This document shows positions 1 through 8,295 of a DNA stretch of 35,794 bases, one piece after another; position 1 is the first letter of the stretch; every line of letters starts with the position of its first letter. This DNA comes from an uncultured Lachnospiraceae bacterium (lineage in GTDB: Bacteria > Bacillota > Clostridia > Lachnospirales > Lachnospiraceae): positions 1-35,794 of the forward strand of contig CANQCD010000006.1 in assembly GCA_947589455.1 (NCBI GenBank), written 5' to 3'. A model generated the notes under the pieces. The model worked only from the letters and a program-made list of their open reading frames with translations, had not been told where the DNA came from and did no database searches. Position numbers and translations under genes: made by a program.

Positions 1-1494
1 TTTCCGGCGCAGTTTATCTCTGAGGCGGTAGACCAGACGAGGGGATGGTTCTATTCCCTGATGGCAGAGTCGACCTTGCTTTTTAACAAGGCGCCATACG
101 AAAACGTGATCGTGCTCGGACATGTACAGGATGAGAATGGGCAGAAAATGAGCAAATCAAAGGGCAATGCAGTAGACCCGTTCGAGGCGCTGGAACAATA
201 CGGCGCTGACGCGATCCGCTGGTACTTTTATGTAAACAGCGCGCCATGGCTCCCGAACCGTTTCCATGGGAAAGCAGTCCAGGAGGGACAGCGCAAGTTT
301 ATGGGGACGCTGTGGAATACGTATGCATTCTTTGTATTATATGCGAATATTGATCAGTTTGATGCGACAAAATATACATTGGAATATGACGGACTTTCTG
401 TCATGGACAAGTGGCTCCTGTCCCGTTTAAACAGTACGGTAAAAGCGGTTGATGAAAATCTGGACGCATACCGGATTCCAGAGACAGCGCGGGCATTGCA
501 GGAATTTGTCGATGAGATGAGCAACTGGTATGTCAGACGCTGCCGCGACCGTTTCTGGGCAAAAGGGATGGAACAGGATAAGATTAACGCTTATATGACG
601 CTTTATACTGCGCTTGTCACGATTGCAAAGGCAGCGGCGCCGATGATTCCGTTTATGACAGAAGATATTTACCGTAATCTGGTATGCCAGATTGACCGCA
701 ACGCTCCGGAAAGCGTTCATCTCTGCGATTTTCCGGAAGCAAAAGAGGAATGGATTGACAGGGAATTAGAGGCGGATATGGACGTTGTGCTGGAGGCAGT
801 TGTCCTCGGGCGCGCCTGCCGTAATACGGCAAATATCAAAAACCGCCAGCCGATTGGCAAGATGTTTGTCAAGGCGGAGCAGCCGCTTTCCGGCTTTTAT
901 ATGGATATTATCCGCGATGAGTTAAATGTGAAAGAGGCAGAGTACCGGGAGGACGTCAGCAGCCTGACGACCTATCGCTTTAAGCCGCAGCTCAAGACGC
1001 TGGGACGCCGTTTTGGAAAGAATATCAACGCGGTAAAAGAAATCCTTGCAGGGCTGGACGGCCAGGCTGCAATGGCAGAGCTGGAGAAAGAGGGGACGCT
1101 TACCATTACGGTGGACGGCAATGCGGAAGCGCTGGAAAAGGACGACCTGTTGATTGAGGCGGCGCAGATGGAAGGATACGTTTCAGACAGCGACCACGGC
1201 GTTACGGTGGTGCTGGACACAAATCTGACTCCGGAGCTCCTGGAAGAGGGCTTTGTGCGCGAAGTGATCAGCAAGATTCAGACAATGCGCAAAGATGCGG
1301 GGTTTGAAGTGATGGATCACATTCGCATGACCGTGCAGGACAATGCAAAGGTGCAAGAGATCGTTCAGAAAAACGAGAGTGCGATCTGTGCCGAAGTATT
1401 GGCGGACGAGGTATCTTATGACGCCGCGTCAGGTTTCACAAAAAAATGGAGTATCAATGGCGAGCAGGTGCTGCTTGGCGTAGAAAAAAAATAA
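1..1494 (+). CDS. ileS: Isoleucyl-tRNA synthetase, C-terminal part (gene begins upstream of window)
   Basis: Frame is open from base 1 (FPAQFISEAVDQTRGWFYSLMAEST...), KMSKS motif (DENGQKMSKSKGN), anticodon-binding region; ORF track start at 61 is internal. Confidence 0.95.
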   Translation, partial: FPAQFISEAVDQTRGWFYSLMAESTLLFNKAPYENVIVLGHVQDENGQKMSKSKGNAVDPFEALEQYGADAIRWYFYVNSAPWLPNRFHGKAVQEGQRKFMGTLWNTYAFFVLYANIDQFDATKYTLEYDGLSVMDKWLLSRLNSTVKAVDENLDAYRIPETARALQEFVDEMSNWYVRRCRDRFWAKGMEQDKINAYMTLYTALVTIAKAAAPMIPFMTEDIYRNLVCQIDRNAPESVHLCDFPEAKEEWIDRELEADMDVVLEAVVLGRACRNTANIKNRQPIGKMFVKAEQPLSGFYMDIIRDELNVKEAEYREDVSSLTTYRFKPQLKTLGRRFGKNINAVKEILAGLDGQAAMAELEKEGTLTITVDGNAEALEKDDLLIEAAQMEGYVSDSDHGVTVVLDTNLTPELLEEGFVREVISKIQTMRKDAGFEVMDHIRMTVQDNAKVQEIVQKNESAICAEVLADEVSYDAASGFTKKWSINGEQVLLGVEKK

Positions 1495-1514
1495 ATATCA
1501 CGGCTGTTTTACAG

Positions 1515-1549
1515 GCGCATGGACGGCGGGCTGCCTCCATGCGCTTTTT
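1515..1549 (+). terminator. Rho-independent terminator after ileS
   Basis: GCGCATGGA / TCCATGCGC 9-bp stem followed by TTTTT. Confidence 0.8.
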
Positions 1550-1691
1550 GCGTCCGTGCGCCGGAAAGAGACAGATTTCAAAAATCTTAAAGTTTTTTGC
1601 AAAAAATGCGTCATGTCAGGACTTTTATTCGTTATAGATTACAGAGGGCGGGAAAAACCGGGCATATCAGGCTGAGAAAGGAGGCGGCATA

Positions 1692-2246
1692 TTGAAAAAG
1701 GAGAAGAAGGAGACGGCATGGGAGCAGCAGGCCAAAAAGAAACTGGAACAAGTATACCTGACGTATCAGACGATGATGATGCAGACCGCTATGAATGTCC
1801 TCAAACAGCGCCAGGACAGTGAAGACGCCATCCAAAACAGCCTGATTGCCATGGCGAGACATATGGACGCCATCAAAGAGATAGACAGCTTCCGGACGGC
1901 GGCATATGTCCGCACTGTCGTAAAAAATGCCGCGATTGATATTTACCGCAAAAAAAAGGAAACAGTCCTGTCCTATGAAGAAATCGGGATAGAACCGGCG
2001 GATTCCTTTGATATGGAACAGTTTGTCTGTGATACGGAAGAGGTAAAAGGGATTGTTGCGGCAATCATGGAGCTGGAGGAAGATTACCGGGAAGTGTTAT
2101 CGCTCTTTTATTTAAATGAGCTGACGCCGGGAGAGATCGCAGATGTGCTAAACAGACCGTATAATACAGTGCGTTCACAGATCAACAGAGGACGGAAAAA
2201 GCTGCTGCGCCGTATCCGGCAGGAGCAGCGGCGATCGGGCGCATGA
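1692..2246 (+). CDS. ECF-type RNA polymerase sigma factor (TTG start)
   Basis: Sigma-70 region 2 (QDSEDAIQNSLIAM..) and region 4 HTH (LTPGEIADVLNRPYNTVRSQINRGRKKL). Confidence 0.85.
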   Translation: MKKEKKETAWEQQAKKKLEQVYLTYQTMMMQTAMNVLKQRQDSEDAIQNSLIAMARHMDAIKEIDSFRTAAYVRTVVKNAAIDIYRKKKETVLSYEEIGIEPADSFDMEQFVCDTEEVKGIVAAIMELEEDYREVLSLFYLNELTPGEIADVLNRPYNTVRSQINRGRKKLLRRIRQEQRRSGA

Positions 2247-2284
2247 GGGGAACGGATGAATCTATTGGAGGAAGGAGAGCTTCG

Positions 2285-3481
2285 ATGAAAAAAGAAGAGA
2301 AAAAGATCAAGGAAGCGTTTGCTGCATACCAGTCCGAAAAATGGGACAGACAGAAGCGTAGCGCAGATAGGAACCGCTTCTATGAAGAACAGTTTGAAAG
2401 CAGAGATGGATTGGAGGAAAAAATCTTTGGGTGTATTGACAGGATGAAAATCCCCAATCCCAGAAAAAAGGCGCGTCGTATCTATCTTGGGATTTTGACC
2501 GCCTGTGTGGCGATCTTTGTGGTCGCTGTGACAGTGTATCAGAATAGCCAAAAGAATGTTTTGCTGACAAAAGAGTTAGAGAGTGTGTATTCTCAGCTGT
2601 CTGAAGAATATCAGGAACTGGTTGGGGCAGAGCCGCAGCTTGTCTGGGCAGAAACGGAACAAGGCAGTTTATATTGTTATCAGATTTTTACTTTGCCTGC
2701 GCATCTGGAAAAAGAGCTGCGAAAAAAAGCGGGAGGTTTTGTGAAGCGAGACATGGCAGTGTCAGAAAGTTTATTAAGTCATGTTGGAACGACCGCCTCT
2801 TACAGCTGTTATGTAAACGAAGAATTTGTCGACAAAGAACAATGGGAAATCTATGGATTTCAAGGGAGGGAAAGTAACGAATACTGCATTTTTAAATCAT
2901 CGGGAACCTTCCTGGGAAAATATTATAACACAAGCGGAACGGTTTTTTCTGATCCTGAGAGCGCGACACATCTCTATGTGGATTTCCGGACGGATAGAAA
3001 TTCTTTTGCAGGATCGGCAGAAAGCATATTAAGGGATATTTATGGAATCCGGGATGAAAATGACGTTCGCAATGTGACTTTAGAGCGGTATCAGGCAAAA
3101 AGCAGGCGGGAGCCGGAAAAATTGCAGGCGGTTTATACCAGATCCGCGGCAAAAAAATTTTTTCTGGAGGCTGTCAAAGGGAAGATTCTCCCAGTGCAGC
3201 TCTGGGCAGAGCAGGAAATCCATCAGGACTATATTGGCGGCATCCATTGCGATTACCTGTCTTGGCAAGAGTGCGTGATAAGACTTCCGGAGAAATGCTA
3301 TCTTTTGGGGATAGAAAATAAAATGCATGAAACCTGGATTATGGGGCTGGCTCAGCTCGACGACAGGCTGGTTATCTTTGCAGACGTAAAGAAAAAGGAG
3401 GATACCGTCGGCTGCATTGTATTGGAAAAATCTGCTGAGAAAGAACTTTTAGAGGCAATCAGTAAGGCGGAAGAGAAGTGA
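2285..3481 (+). CDS. Putative membrane-anchored anti-sigma factor / sigma-associated protein
   Basis: Directly follows the ECF sigma gene; soluble N-terminus, one TM segment (IYLGILTACVAIFVVAVTVY), large extracytoplasmic domain; SD ggaggaaggag before ATG 2285. Confidence 0.65.
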   Translation: MKKEEKKIKEAFAAYQSEKWDRQKRSADRNRFYEEQFESRDGLEEKIFGCIDRMKIPNPRKKARRIYLGILTACVAIFVVAVTVYQNSQKNVLLTKELESVYSQLSEEYQELVGAEPQLVWAETEQGSLYCYQIFTLPAHLEKELRKKAGGFVKRDMAVSESLLSHVGTTASYSCYVNEEFVDKEQWEIYGFQGRESNEYCIFKSSGTFLGKYYNTSGTVFSDPESATHLYVDFRTDRNSFAGSAESILRDIYGIRDENDVRNVTLERYQAKSRREPEKLQAVYTRSAAKKFFLEAVKGKILPVQLWAEQEIHQDYIGGIHCDYLSWQECVIRLPEKCYLLGIENKMHETWIMGLAQLDDRLVIFADVKKKEDTVGCIVLEKSAEKELLEAISKAEEK

Positions 3482-3536
3482 TTGTATTGGGAGGGAACTT
3501 TTAGAGGCAATTAGCAAGGCGGGAGAGAAGTGATTG
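3443..3536 (+). repeat. Imperfect tandem duplication, period 52 bp, of the 3' end of the anti-sigma gene
   Basis: GAACTTTTAGAGGCAATCAGTAAGGCGGAAGAGAAGTGATTG (3443) and GAACTTTTAGAGGCAATTAGCAAGGCGGGAGAGAAGTGATTG (3495). Confidence 0.85.
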
Positions 3537-3680
3537 ATGTATTCTGTGGCATGGCGAGGCTGCCGCGATACGGAAAGCGCCACACTTTCCGGCGTCAAGC
3601 GGACGTCGGTTTCCTGCTATTTCATCGGCTGCGCAATGTGATACGCTGTAAATAGTTTGATAACAGGGAAAAGAAAGGAG

Positions 3681-3810
3681 TAGGGTCTGCTAGAGGGAGC
3701 TAACAGACCCTAAATGAAAAAAATGAAAAAGAATCTATCTCAAACATTAGTCAATCAGCTGTTTCAATTCAAAGCAATGCTTGCTTTGAAACTACACTCA
3801 GTATACTGAG
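3681..3810. repeat. Cluster of three palindromes/hairpins
   Basis: TAGGGTCTG..CAGACCCTA (3681-3712), TTCAAAGCAA-TGC-TTGCTTTGAA (3768-3790), CTCAGTATACTGAG (3797-3810). Confidence 0.75.
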
Positions 3811-3891
3811 TAATTGTGAACGAAGTTTGTTCTAAATCTAAAGTGTTTCTTAAGTCAATAAATTAAGAATAAAAAATATATGTTTTTTTGC

Positions 3892-5424
3892 TTATTTGAC
3901 CTTGAATTTTTTTGACACTAGCGTCTTGGGCTGCCGGGACGCATCATATGCCGTGATGAGATAGGTATACGTGCCGGCGGAAAGACGGCCAAACTGCAGT
4001 TTCTCATTCGCCTTCCGGATGGAATAAGAGAATGCGTTAGGATGGGCAGAGCCCGATAATATCGTTTTCCCCGCTTTATTAATGATTTTTATATGTACCT
4101 GCAAAATCTCCAGGTTGGATGAAACCGTGCCGCGGATATTATAGGGATGTCCCCGCTTGATTGTCTTTGGTTTATTTGCGCCGGTGATGTGGGGCGTGGA
4201 TTTCACTGCGGGAATAAAATTCCATGCCTGTACGGAGGACGCCTGCTTTTTGTAAGTGTACAGAGCCGAGCCGGATTTGATTTTGCCGGCAGACAGAAAG
4301 GCGTCGGAAGAAACATTGGAAATGGTATATGCGCTGCCGGCATGGAACCCGATCATCCACTGCTGCTCCTGGCCGGCGGAGTATTTTTTCTGCACAATTT
4401 TATTTTTTGTTTTCCTGTCTCCTTTTTTCTGGGTCAGGTCGTAACCGGAATGAAGTAAGGTGATCCGGTATTTTCCGTCTGAAAGATATTTTACAGATAC
4501 TTTTTTGGAATGCTCCTCTCCTTTCTTTGCCAGGACAGCAGCTTTGTTTTCGCCTTTTGCGGCTTTCGCAATGCTGAGCGCCAGCGTATCGGATTTGGAA
4601 GGCTGCAGGAAATAGATTCCATTTTTGACAGGCCTGGCGGCGTTTATCGTGACGGACGTCACAGCGCTTTCCTTATAGTCCGGGCAGATGGCGATTGCCT
4701 TGATCGTCACCCGCTTTTTAAAAGATACCGGCTTTTGGTATTCCTCAGAATCTTCGGTCGGGGTGCTTCCGTCTGTCGTGTAATAAATTTCCGCTTTTTC
4801 TGTTGCGCTGGAAAGGGAAATCTGTATCCCGTTTTTTGTCTGCGTCTGTTTGATCTCCGGCGCTGCCGTGCGGCTGTCCATGGAAACGACGCAGGTTTTA
4901 TACCCCATGGTCCAATAGGAAAAATGATAGTGAGGGTCATTATAGGCGTTTACCATCGGTTTTCCGGAGCTTGTCTTCCCAACGCAGATTGCAACGTGCC
5001 CCCAGCCGCCGTTTGTCCAGTAGAAAACGACGTCTCCCTTTTGCACGTCGGAAGCTTTTGGAGAAAAATGGATTTGATATCCAGAAGACTTCAAATAAGA
5101 AAACAGAAGCCTTGATACACGCCAGGATTCGGAAGTTTTCCCAATCGCTTTCCAATACCAGGAGGAATCCATCGTCATTCCGCCCTCCTTCAGGCATTGT
5201 GAGACATAGCCTGCACAGAGCTCTTCCCCATACTTTTTGTTTGGGTTTGGCTTATAGGAATTTCCTGATTTCTTGAAACAGGAATCAGCATATTCTGCCG
5301 CTTTATCAGCAGAATAGGCGTCGCCCGGCTTTGCAGATGCATTTTTTGCGTCAAGCGAACACAGGACGGTAACGGCTGTAATATAAAAGAATAGTATTCG
5401 GACTGTTTTAAATCGTAGTTTCAT
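3892..5424 (-). CDS. Secreted amidase-like protein (Amidase_6/CHAP-type) with chitobiase C-terminal-like and ricin-like domains
   Basis: Signal peptide from ATG 5424 (MKLRFKTVRILFFYITAVTVLC); C/H motifs GEELCAGYVSQCLKEGG and GDVVFYWTNGGWGHVAICVG; AEIYYTTDGSTPTEDSEEYQKPVSF motif; later repeat region with QxW-like sequences. Confidence 0.7.
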   Translation of the reverse strand: MKLRFKTVRILFFYITAVTVLCSLDAKNASAKPGDAYSADKAAEYADSCFKKSGNSYKPNPNKKYGEELCAGYVSQCLKEGGMTMDSSWYWKAIGKTSESWRVSRLLFSYLKSSGYQIHFSPKASDVQKGDVVFYWTNGGWGHVAICVGKTSSGKPMVNAYNDPHYHFSYWTMGYKTCVVSMDSRTAAPEIKQTQTKNGIQISLSSATEKAEIYYTTDGSTPTEDSEEYQKPVSFKKRVTIKAIAICPDYKESAVTSVTINAARPVKNGIYFLQPSKSDTLALSIAKAAKGENKAAVLAKKGEEHSKKVSVKYLSDGKYRITLLHSGYDLTQKKGDRKTKNKIVQKKYSAGQEQQWMIGFHAGSAYTISNVSSDAFLSAGKIKSGSALYTYKKQASSVQAWNFIPAVKSTPHITGANKPKTIKRGHPYNIRGTVSSNLEILQVHIKIINKAGKTILSGSAHPNAFSYSIRKANEKLQFGRLSAGTYTYLITAYDASRQPKTLVSKKFKVK

Positions 5425-5630
5425 GAAAATCTTCCCTTTTGCCTTTCCGGTATAGTATATATCTATTTTTCTGACATATCGCGTATCTATCAGTTTACAG
5501 ACACCACTATTTTCCATTATAGGACAAAATATGTCAATTTTCCATCATTTTTTTAGAAAATCGCCAGATTTGCCAGATTTTGCCGATTTTTTTGTTGTCT
5601 GCAGCCTCTATATGACTTGATAAAATCCTA

Positions 5631-5668
5631 AAAAAACGGCATACCGTCGCTCTTATGACGATATGCCG
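5631..5668 (-). terminator. Rho-independent terminator downstream of prs (minus strand)
   Basis: CGGCATACCGTC/GACGATATGCCG stem; minus-strand transcript runs into a U7 tract. Confidence 0.8.
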
Positions 5669-5704
5669 TGATAAGTCCGTTCTTTTTTGATGGGGAAATC
5701 CTAT

Positions 5705-5944
5705 TTTATACCGTTGCGAAAAAACGCTCCAGTATGCTAAGATACTTGCACCAATGGCGCGCGTTGCGCCAGTTTATACCGTTGCTAAAAAATGTTTCAG
5801 TATGCTAAGATACTTGCACCAATGGCGCGTGCTGCGGCATTTTATACCGTTGCTAAAAAATGTTTCAGTATGCTAAGATACTTGCACCAATGGCGCGTGC
5901 TGCGGCAGTTTTTACCGTTGTCCAAAACGCTTCAGGATGCTCTG
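5705..5944. repeat. 68-bp tandem repeat, three copies plus a fourth diverged copy that is the prs 3' end
   Basis: tttata repeat starts at 5705, 5773, 5841 and tttttA at 5909; copies 2 and 3 nearly identical; ccgttg..aaaacgct.cag.atgct shared with the prs terminus. Confidence 0.9.
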
Positions 5945-7102
5945 GATGCGTTCTGTTGGGTTGAGGAGCTGGCTGATTGACTGATCATGGTTTAATGTAT
6001 CAATCAAAAGAGCAATATATTTGCTCATATCTACATCAATATAATAGTCTCTGCTCAATACTTCCTGCGGCTGGTAGACAAGGTTTGTTGTCAGGACACG
6101 GTCAATAATGCCCGCCTCTTTTGCCCTGTCAAACTTCTGCATTCCGTTTGTGAAAAGCCCGAACGTAGCGGCGACAAAAATCCGCCCCGCTTTCCTGCTC
6201 TTTAGTTCCGTTGCGACGTCGACCATGCTCTCGCCGGAAGAGATCATATCATCTATGATAATCACATCTTTCCCTTCGAGGTCTGCGCCGAGAAATTCAT
6301 GGGCGATGATCGGGTTGCGACCGTCTACGATCCGGCTGTAGTCACGCCGTTTATAGAACATGCCGACATCAATCCCCAGCACATTCGCAAAATAGACAGC
6401 CCGGCTCATAGCGCCCTCGTCAGGGCTGACGATCATCAGATGGTCGGAATCAACGGTCAGGTCGTCCACATTTTTAAGAAGCGCTTTGATAAACTGATAC
6501 GTCGGTTGTACCGTCTCGAAACTCTTCAGCGGGATTGCATTTTGTACACGCGGGTCATGCGCATCAAACGTGATAATGCTCTCGACGCCCATCTGCGTGA
6601 GTTCCTGCAGCGCCAGCGCACAGTCGAGAGATTCTCTTGCGCTGCGTCTGTGCTGCCGGCTCTCGTATAAAAACGGCATGATAACGGTGATGCGCCGTGC
6701 CTTTCCTCCTACCGCGGCGATAATACGCTTTAAATCCTGATAATGGTCGTCCGGCGACATATGGTTGGTCTGTCCGCATACGGTGTAGGTCAGGCTGTAG
6801 TTGCAGACGTCCACCAGAAGGTATAGATCGTCGCCGCGGACAGATTCCCTGATGATGCCCTTGGCCTCGCCGGAACCAAAACGCGGGCAGGCGGATTCGA
6901 TAATAAAGGAATCCCGGTTATAGCCTGCGAAAGATGAGGCGGCCGTGTGGCGTTTTGCGCGGTCGGCGCGCCAGTCGACAATATATTGGTCGACCTTGTC
7001 GCCCAGCTTCCGGCTGCTTTCCAGCGCTAAAATTCCCAACGTGCCCACAGGTATTGTCTCTGCCAGTTTGTCATGTCGTTTCATAGTCGTTTCAATCTCC
7101 AT
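5912..7102 (-). CDS. prs: Ribose-phosphate pyrophosphokinase (long form); start 7102 or 7084
   Basis: PRPP synthetase fold and motif GKDVIIIDDMISSGESMVDVATELK, two phosphoribosyltransferase halves. Confidence 0.9.
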   Translation of the reverse strand: MEIETTMKRHDKLAETIPVGTLGILALESSRKLGDKVDQYIVDWRADRAKRHTAASSFAGYNRDSFIIESACPRFGSGEAKGIIRESVRGDDLYLLVDVCNYSLTYTVCGQTNHMSPDDHYQDLKRIIAAVGGKARRITVIMPFLYESRQHRRSARESLDCALALQELTQMGVESIITFDAHDPRVQNAIPLKSFETVQPTYQFIKALLKNVDDLTVDSDHLMIVSPDEGAMSRAVYFANVLGIDVGMFYKRRDYSRIVDGRNPIIAHEFLGADLEGKDVIIIDDMISSGESMVDVATELKSRKAGRIFVAATFGLFTNGMQKFDRAKEAGIIDRVLTTNLVYQPQEVLSRDYYIDVDMSKYIALLIDTLNHDQSISQLLNPTERIQSILKRFGQR

Positions 7103-7120
7103 TTCTGCATATCTATCAAT

Positions 7121-8119
7121 TTATTCTGTAATTGCCTTTTGGATGCGGATATCGCTGCCGATAATCTGCTTAAAATCATAATATCCCGTAAAGCGGGAAA
7201 AAATCCTTTCACTATAGCGTTCCCGAAGGTCGGAAAAAGAAAGGTTTGTAGAGATGATAGTAGAACGTTTTTGGATATGGCGTTCTTCTATAAAATAATA
7301 TAATTGCGAGGAGGTAAAAGAATTGGACAACTCCGTCCCCAGATCGTCTATGATCAGAAGATCGCAGCCTAACATATAGGTAATCTGTTCACTGGCGGAT
7401 CCAGGCTCCTCCTTTTGGAATTTATTTTTCTCTAAAATATCAAAAAGCTGGATAGAAGTCAAGTAAACTACAGTGTGCGCCGTATCCAGCAGCTCTTTGG
7501 CGATACAATGCGTCAAAAAGGTTTTCCCTACGCCAGTTGCCCCATAGAAGAGCAGGTTGTCATACACATCGTCAAAGTGTTCGATAAAGCTTAAACTGAC
7601 TTCGCGGATGCGGCGTATATTTTCCCTGGCGGTGATGGAAAGATTTGGATGAACTGTTGTGTCATCGTAGTAATCCTCGCGGAATGTGGAGAAATTCTCC
7701 TGTTCCAGGATGCCAGACAGATTGGAATTTTCATACAGGGACAGGATCTTTGCCTGCAAAAAGCAATGGCAGGGACCTTTTTCTGTATACCCGGTATCCC
7801 TGCAGTCTGGACAGGTATATATCGGGGTTAAGTAATCCGCGGGGTATGCGTTCTCGCGCAGGATCTCCGCCTTTCGTGAGAGAAGGGCGTCCTTTTTCCG
7901 GGCGTATTCCTCCATCGAACGCGCCGGGTCTTCCGGAGTCAGAAGCTCATATTTTGCCTGGTCGATGGATAATTCGACCAGGGTGTCATGGATCTCCTTT
8001 AACTCCGGCAGTTTCCGGTATAAGTCTTCCTGGCGGGAATCTAATATGCGCTGGTTCTGCATTCTCGTCTGTTCATATTCAAACATGATGTCCCGGTATT
8101 GAGATTGTGATATTCCCAT
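7121..8119 (-). CDS. DnaC/DnaI-like AAA+ helicase-loader ATP-binding protein
   Basis: Walker A FYGATGVGKTFLTHCIA, Walker B LLIIDDLGTE, zinc-binding CPDCRDTGYTEKGPCHC; SD aaaggag 5 nt before ATG 8119, so the ORF start 8266 is probably too long. Confidence 0.88.
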   Translation of the reverse strand: MGISQSQYRDIMFEYEQTRMQNQRILDSRQEDLYRKLPELKEIHDTLVELSIDQAKYELLTPEDPARSMEEYARKKDALLSRKAEILRENAYPADYLTPIYTCPDCRDTGYTEKGPCHCFLQAKILSLYENSNLSGILEQENFSTFREDYYDDTTVHPNLSITARENIRRIREVSLSFIEHFDDVYDNLLFYGATGVGKTFLTHCIAKELLDTAHTVVYLTSIQLFDILEKNKFQKEEPGSASEQITYMLGCDLLIIDDLGTELSNSFTSSQLYYFIEERHIQKRSTIISTNLSFSDLRERYSERIFSRFTGYYDFKQIIGSDIRIQKAITE

Positions 8120-8295
8120 GGCGTCTCCTTTTATATAATATCCTGACAGGTAATTGCGAAACAGTTCAAAATAGTGTGCTGCATTTTGGCAAGCTGCACA
8201 AAAGCCATAAACAGGCATTACGGCCTGGGCTGGTTTTGCGTAGGTCGTTAAGTTCATCATGGACAAAAGGAACGTTTCGCAAACGCCGGAATGTC

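Noticed and set aside
427-1274. Antisense ORFs opposite ileS (97 and 100 aa)
   Set aside because: Shadow ORFs on the opposite strand of a conserved gene; low-complexity composition, no RBS
3681-3810. Complete insertion sequence
   Set aside because: Palindromes present but no transposase ORF or clear terminal repeats with target duplication
4510-5115. 201-aa plus-strand ORF opposite the amidase gene
   Set aside because: Antisense to a gene with signal peptide and recognisable domains; no RBS or domain
5705-5908. Possible CRISPR array
   Set aside because: Units are contiguous 68-bp tandem repeats with no unique spacers and no cas genes
5792-5980. 62-aa ORF in the 68-bp repeats
   Set aside because: Opposite to prs and made by repeat translation (MFQYAKILAPMARA / CFSMLRYLHQWRV); artefact of the tandem array
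8120-8266. 49-aa N-terminal extension of the DnaC/DnaI-like ORF
   Set aside because: A good SD (aaaggag) sits immediately before ATG 8119 and homologous loaders begin near there; extension judged non-coding
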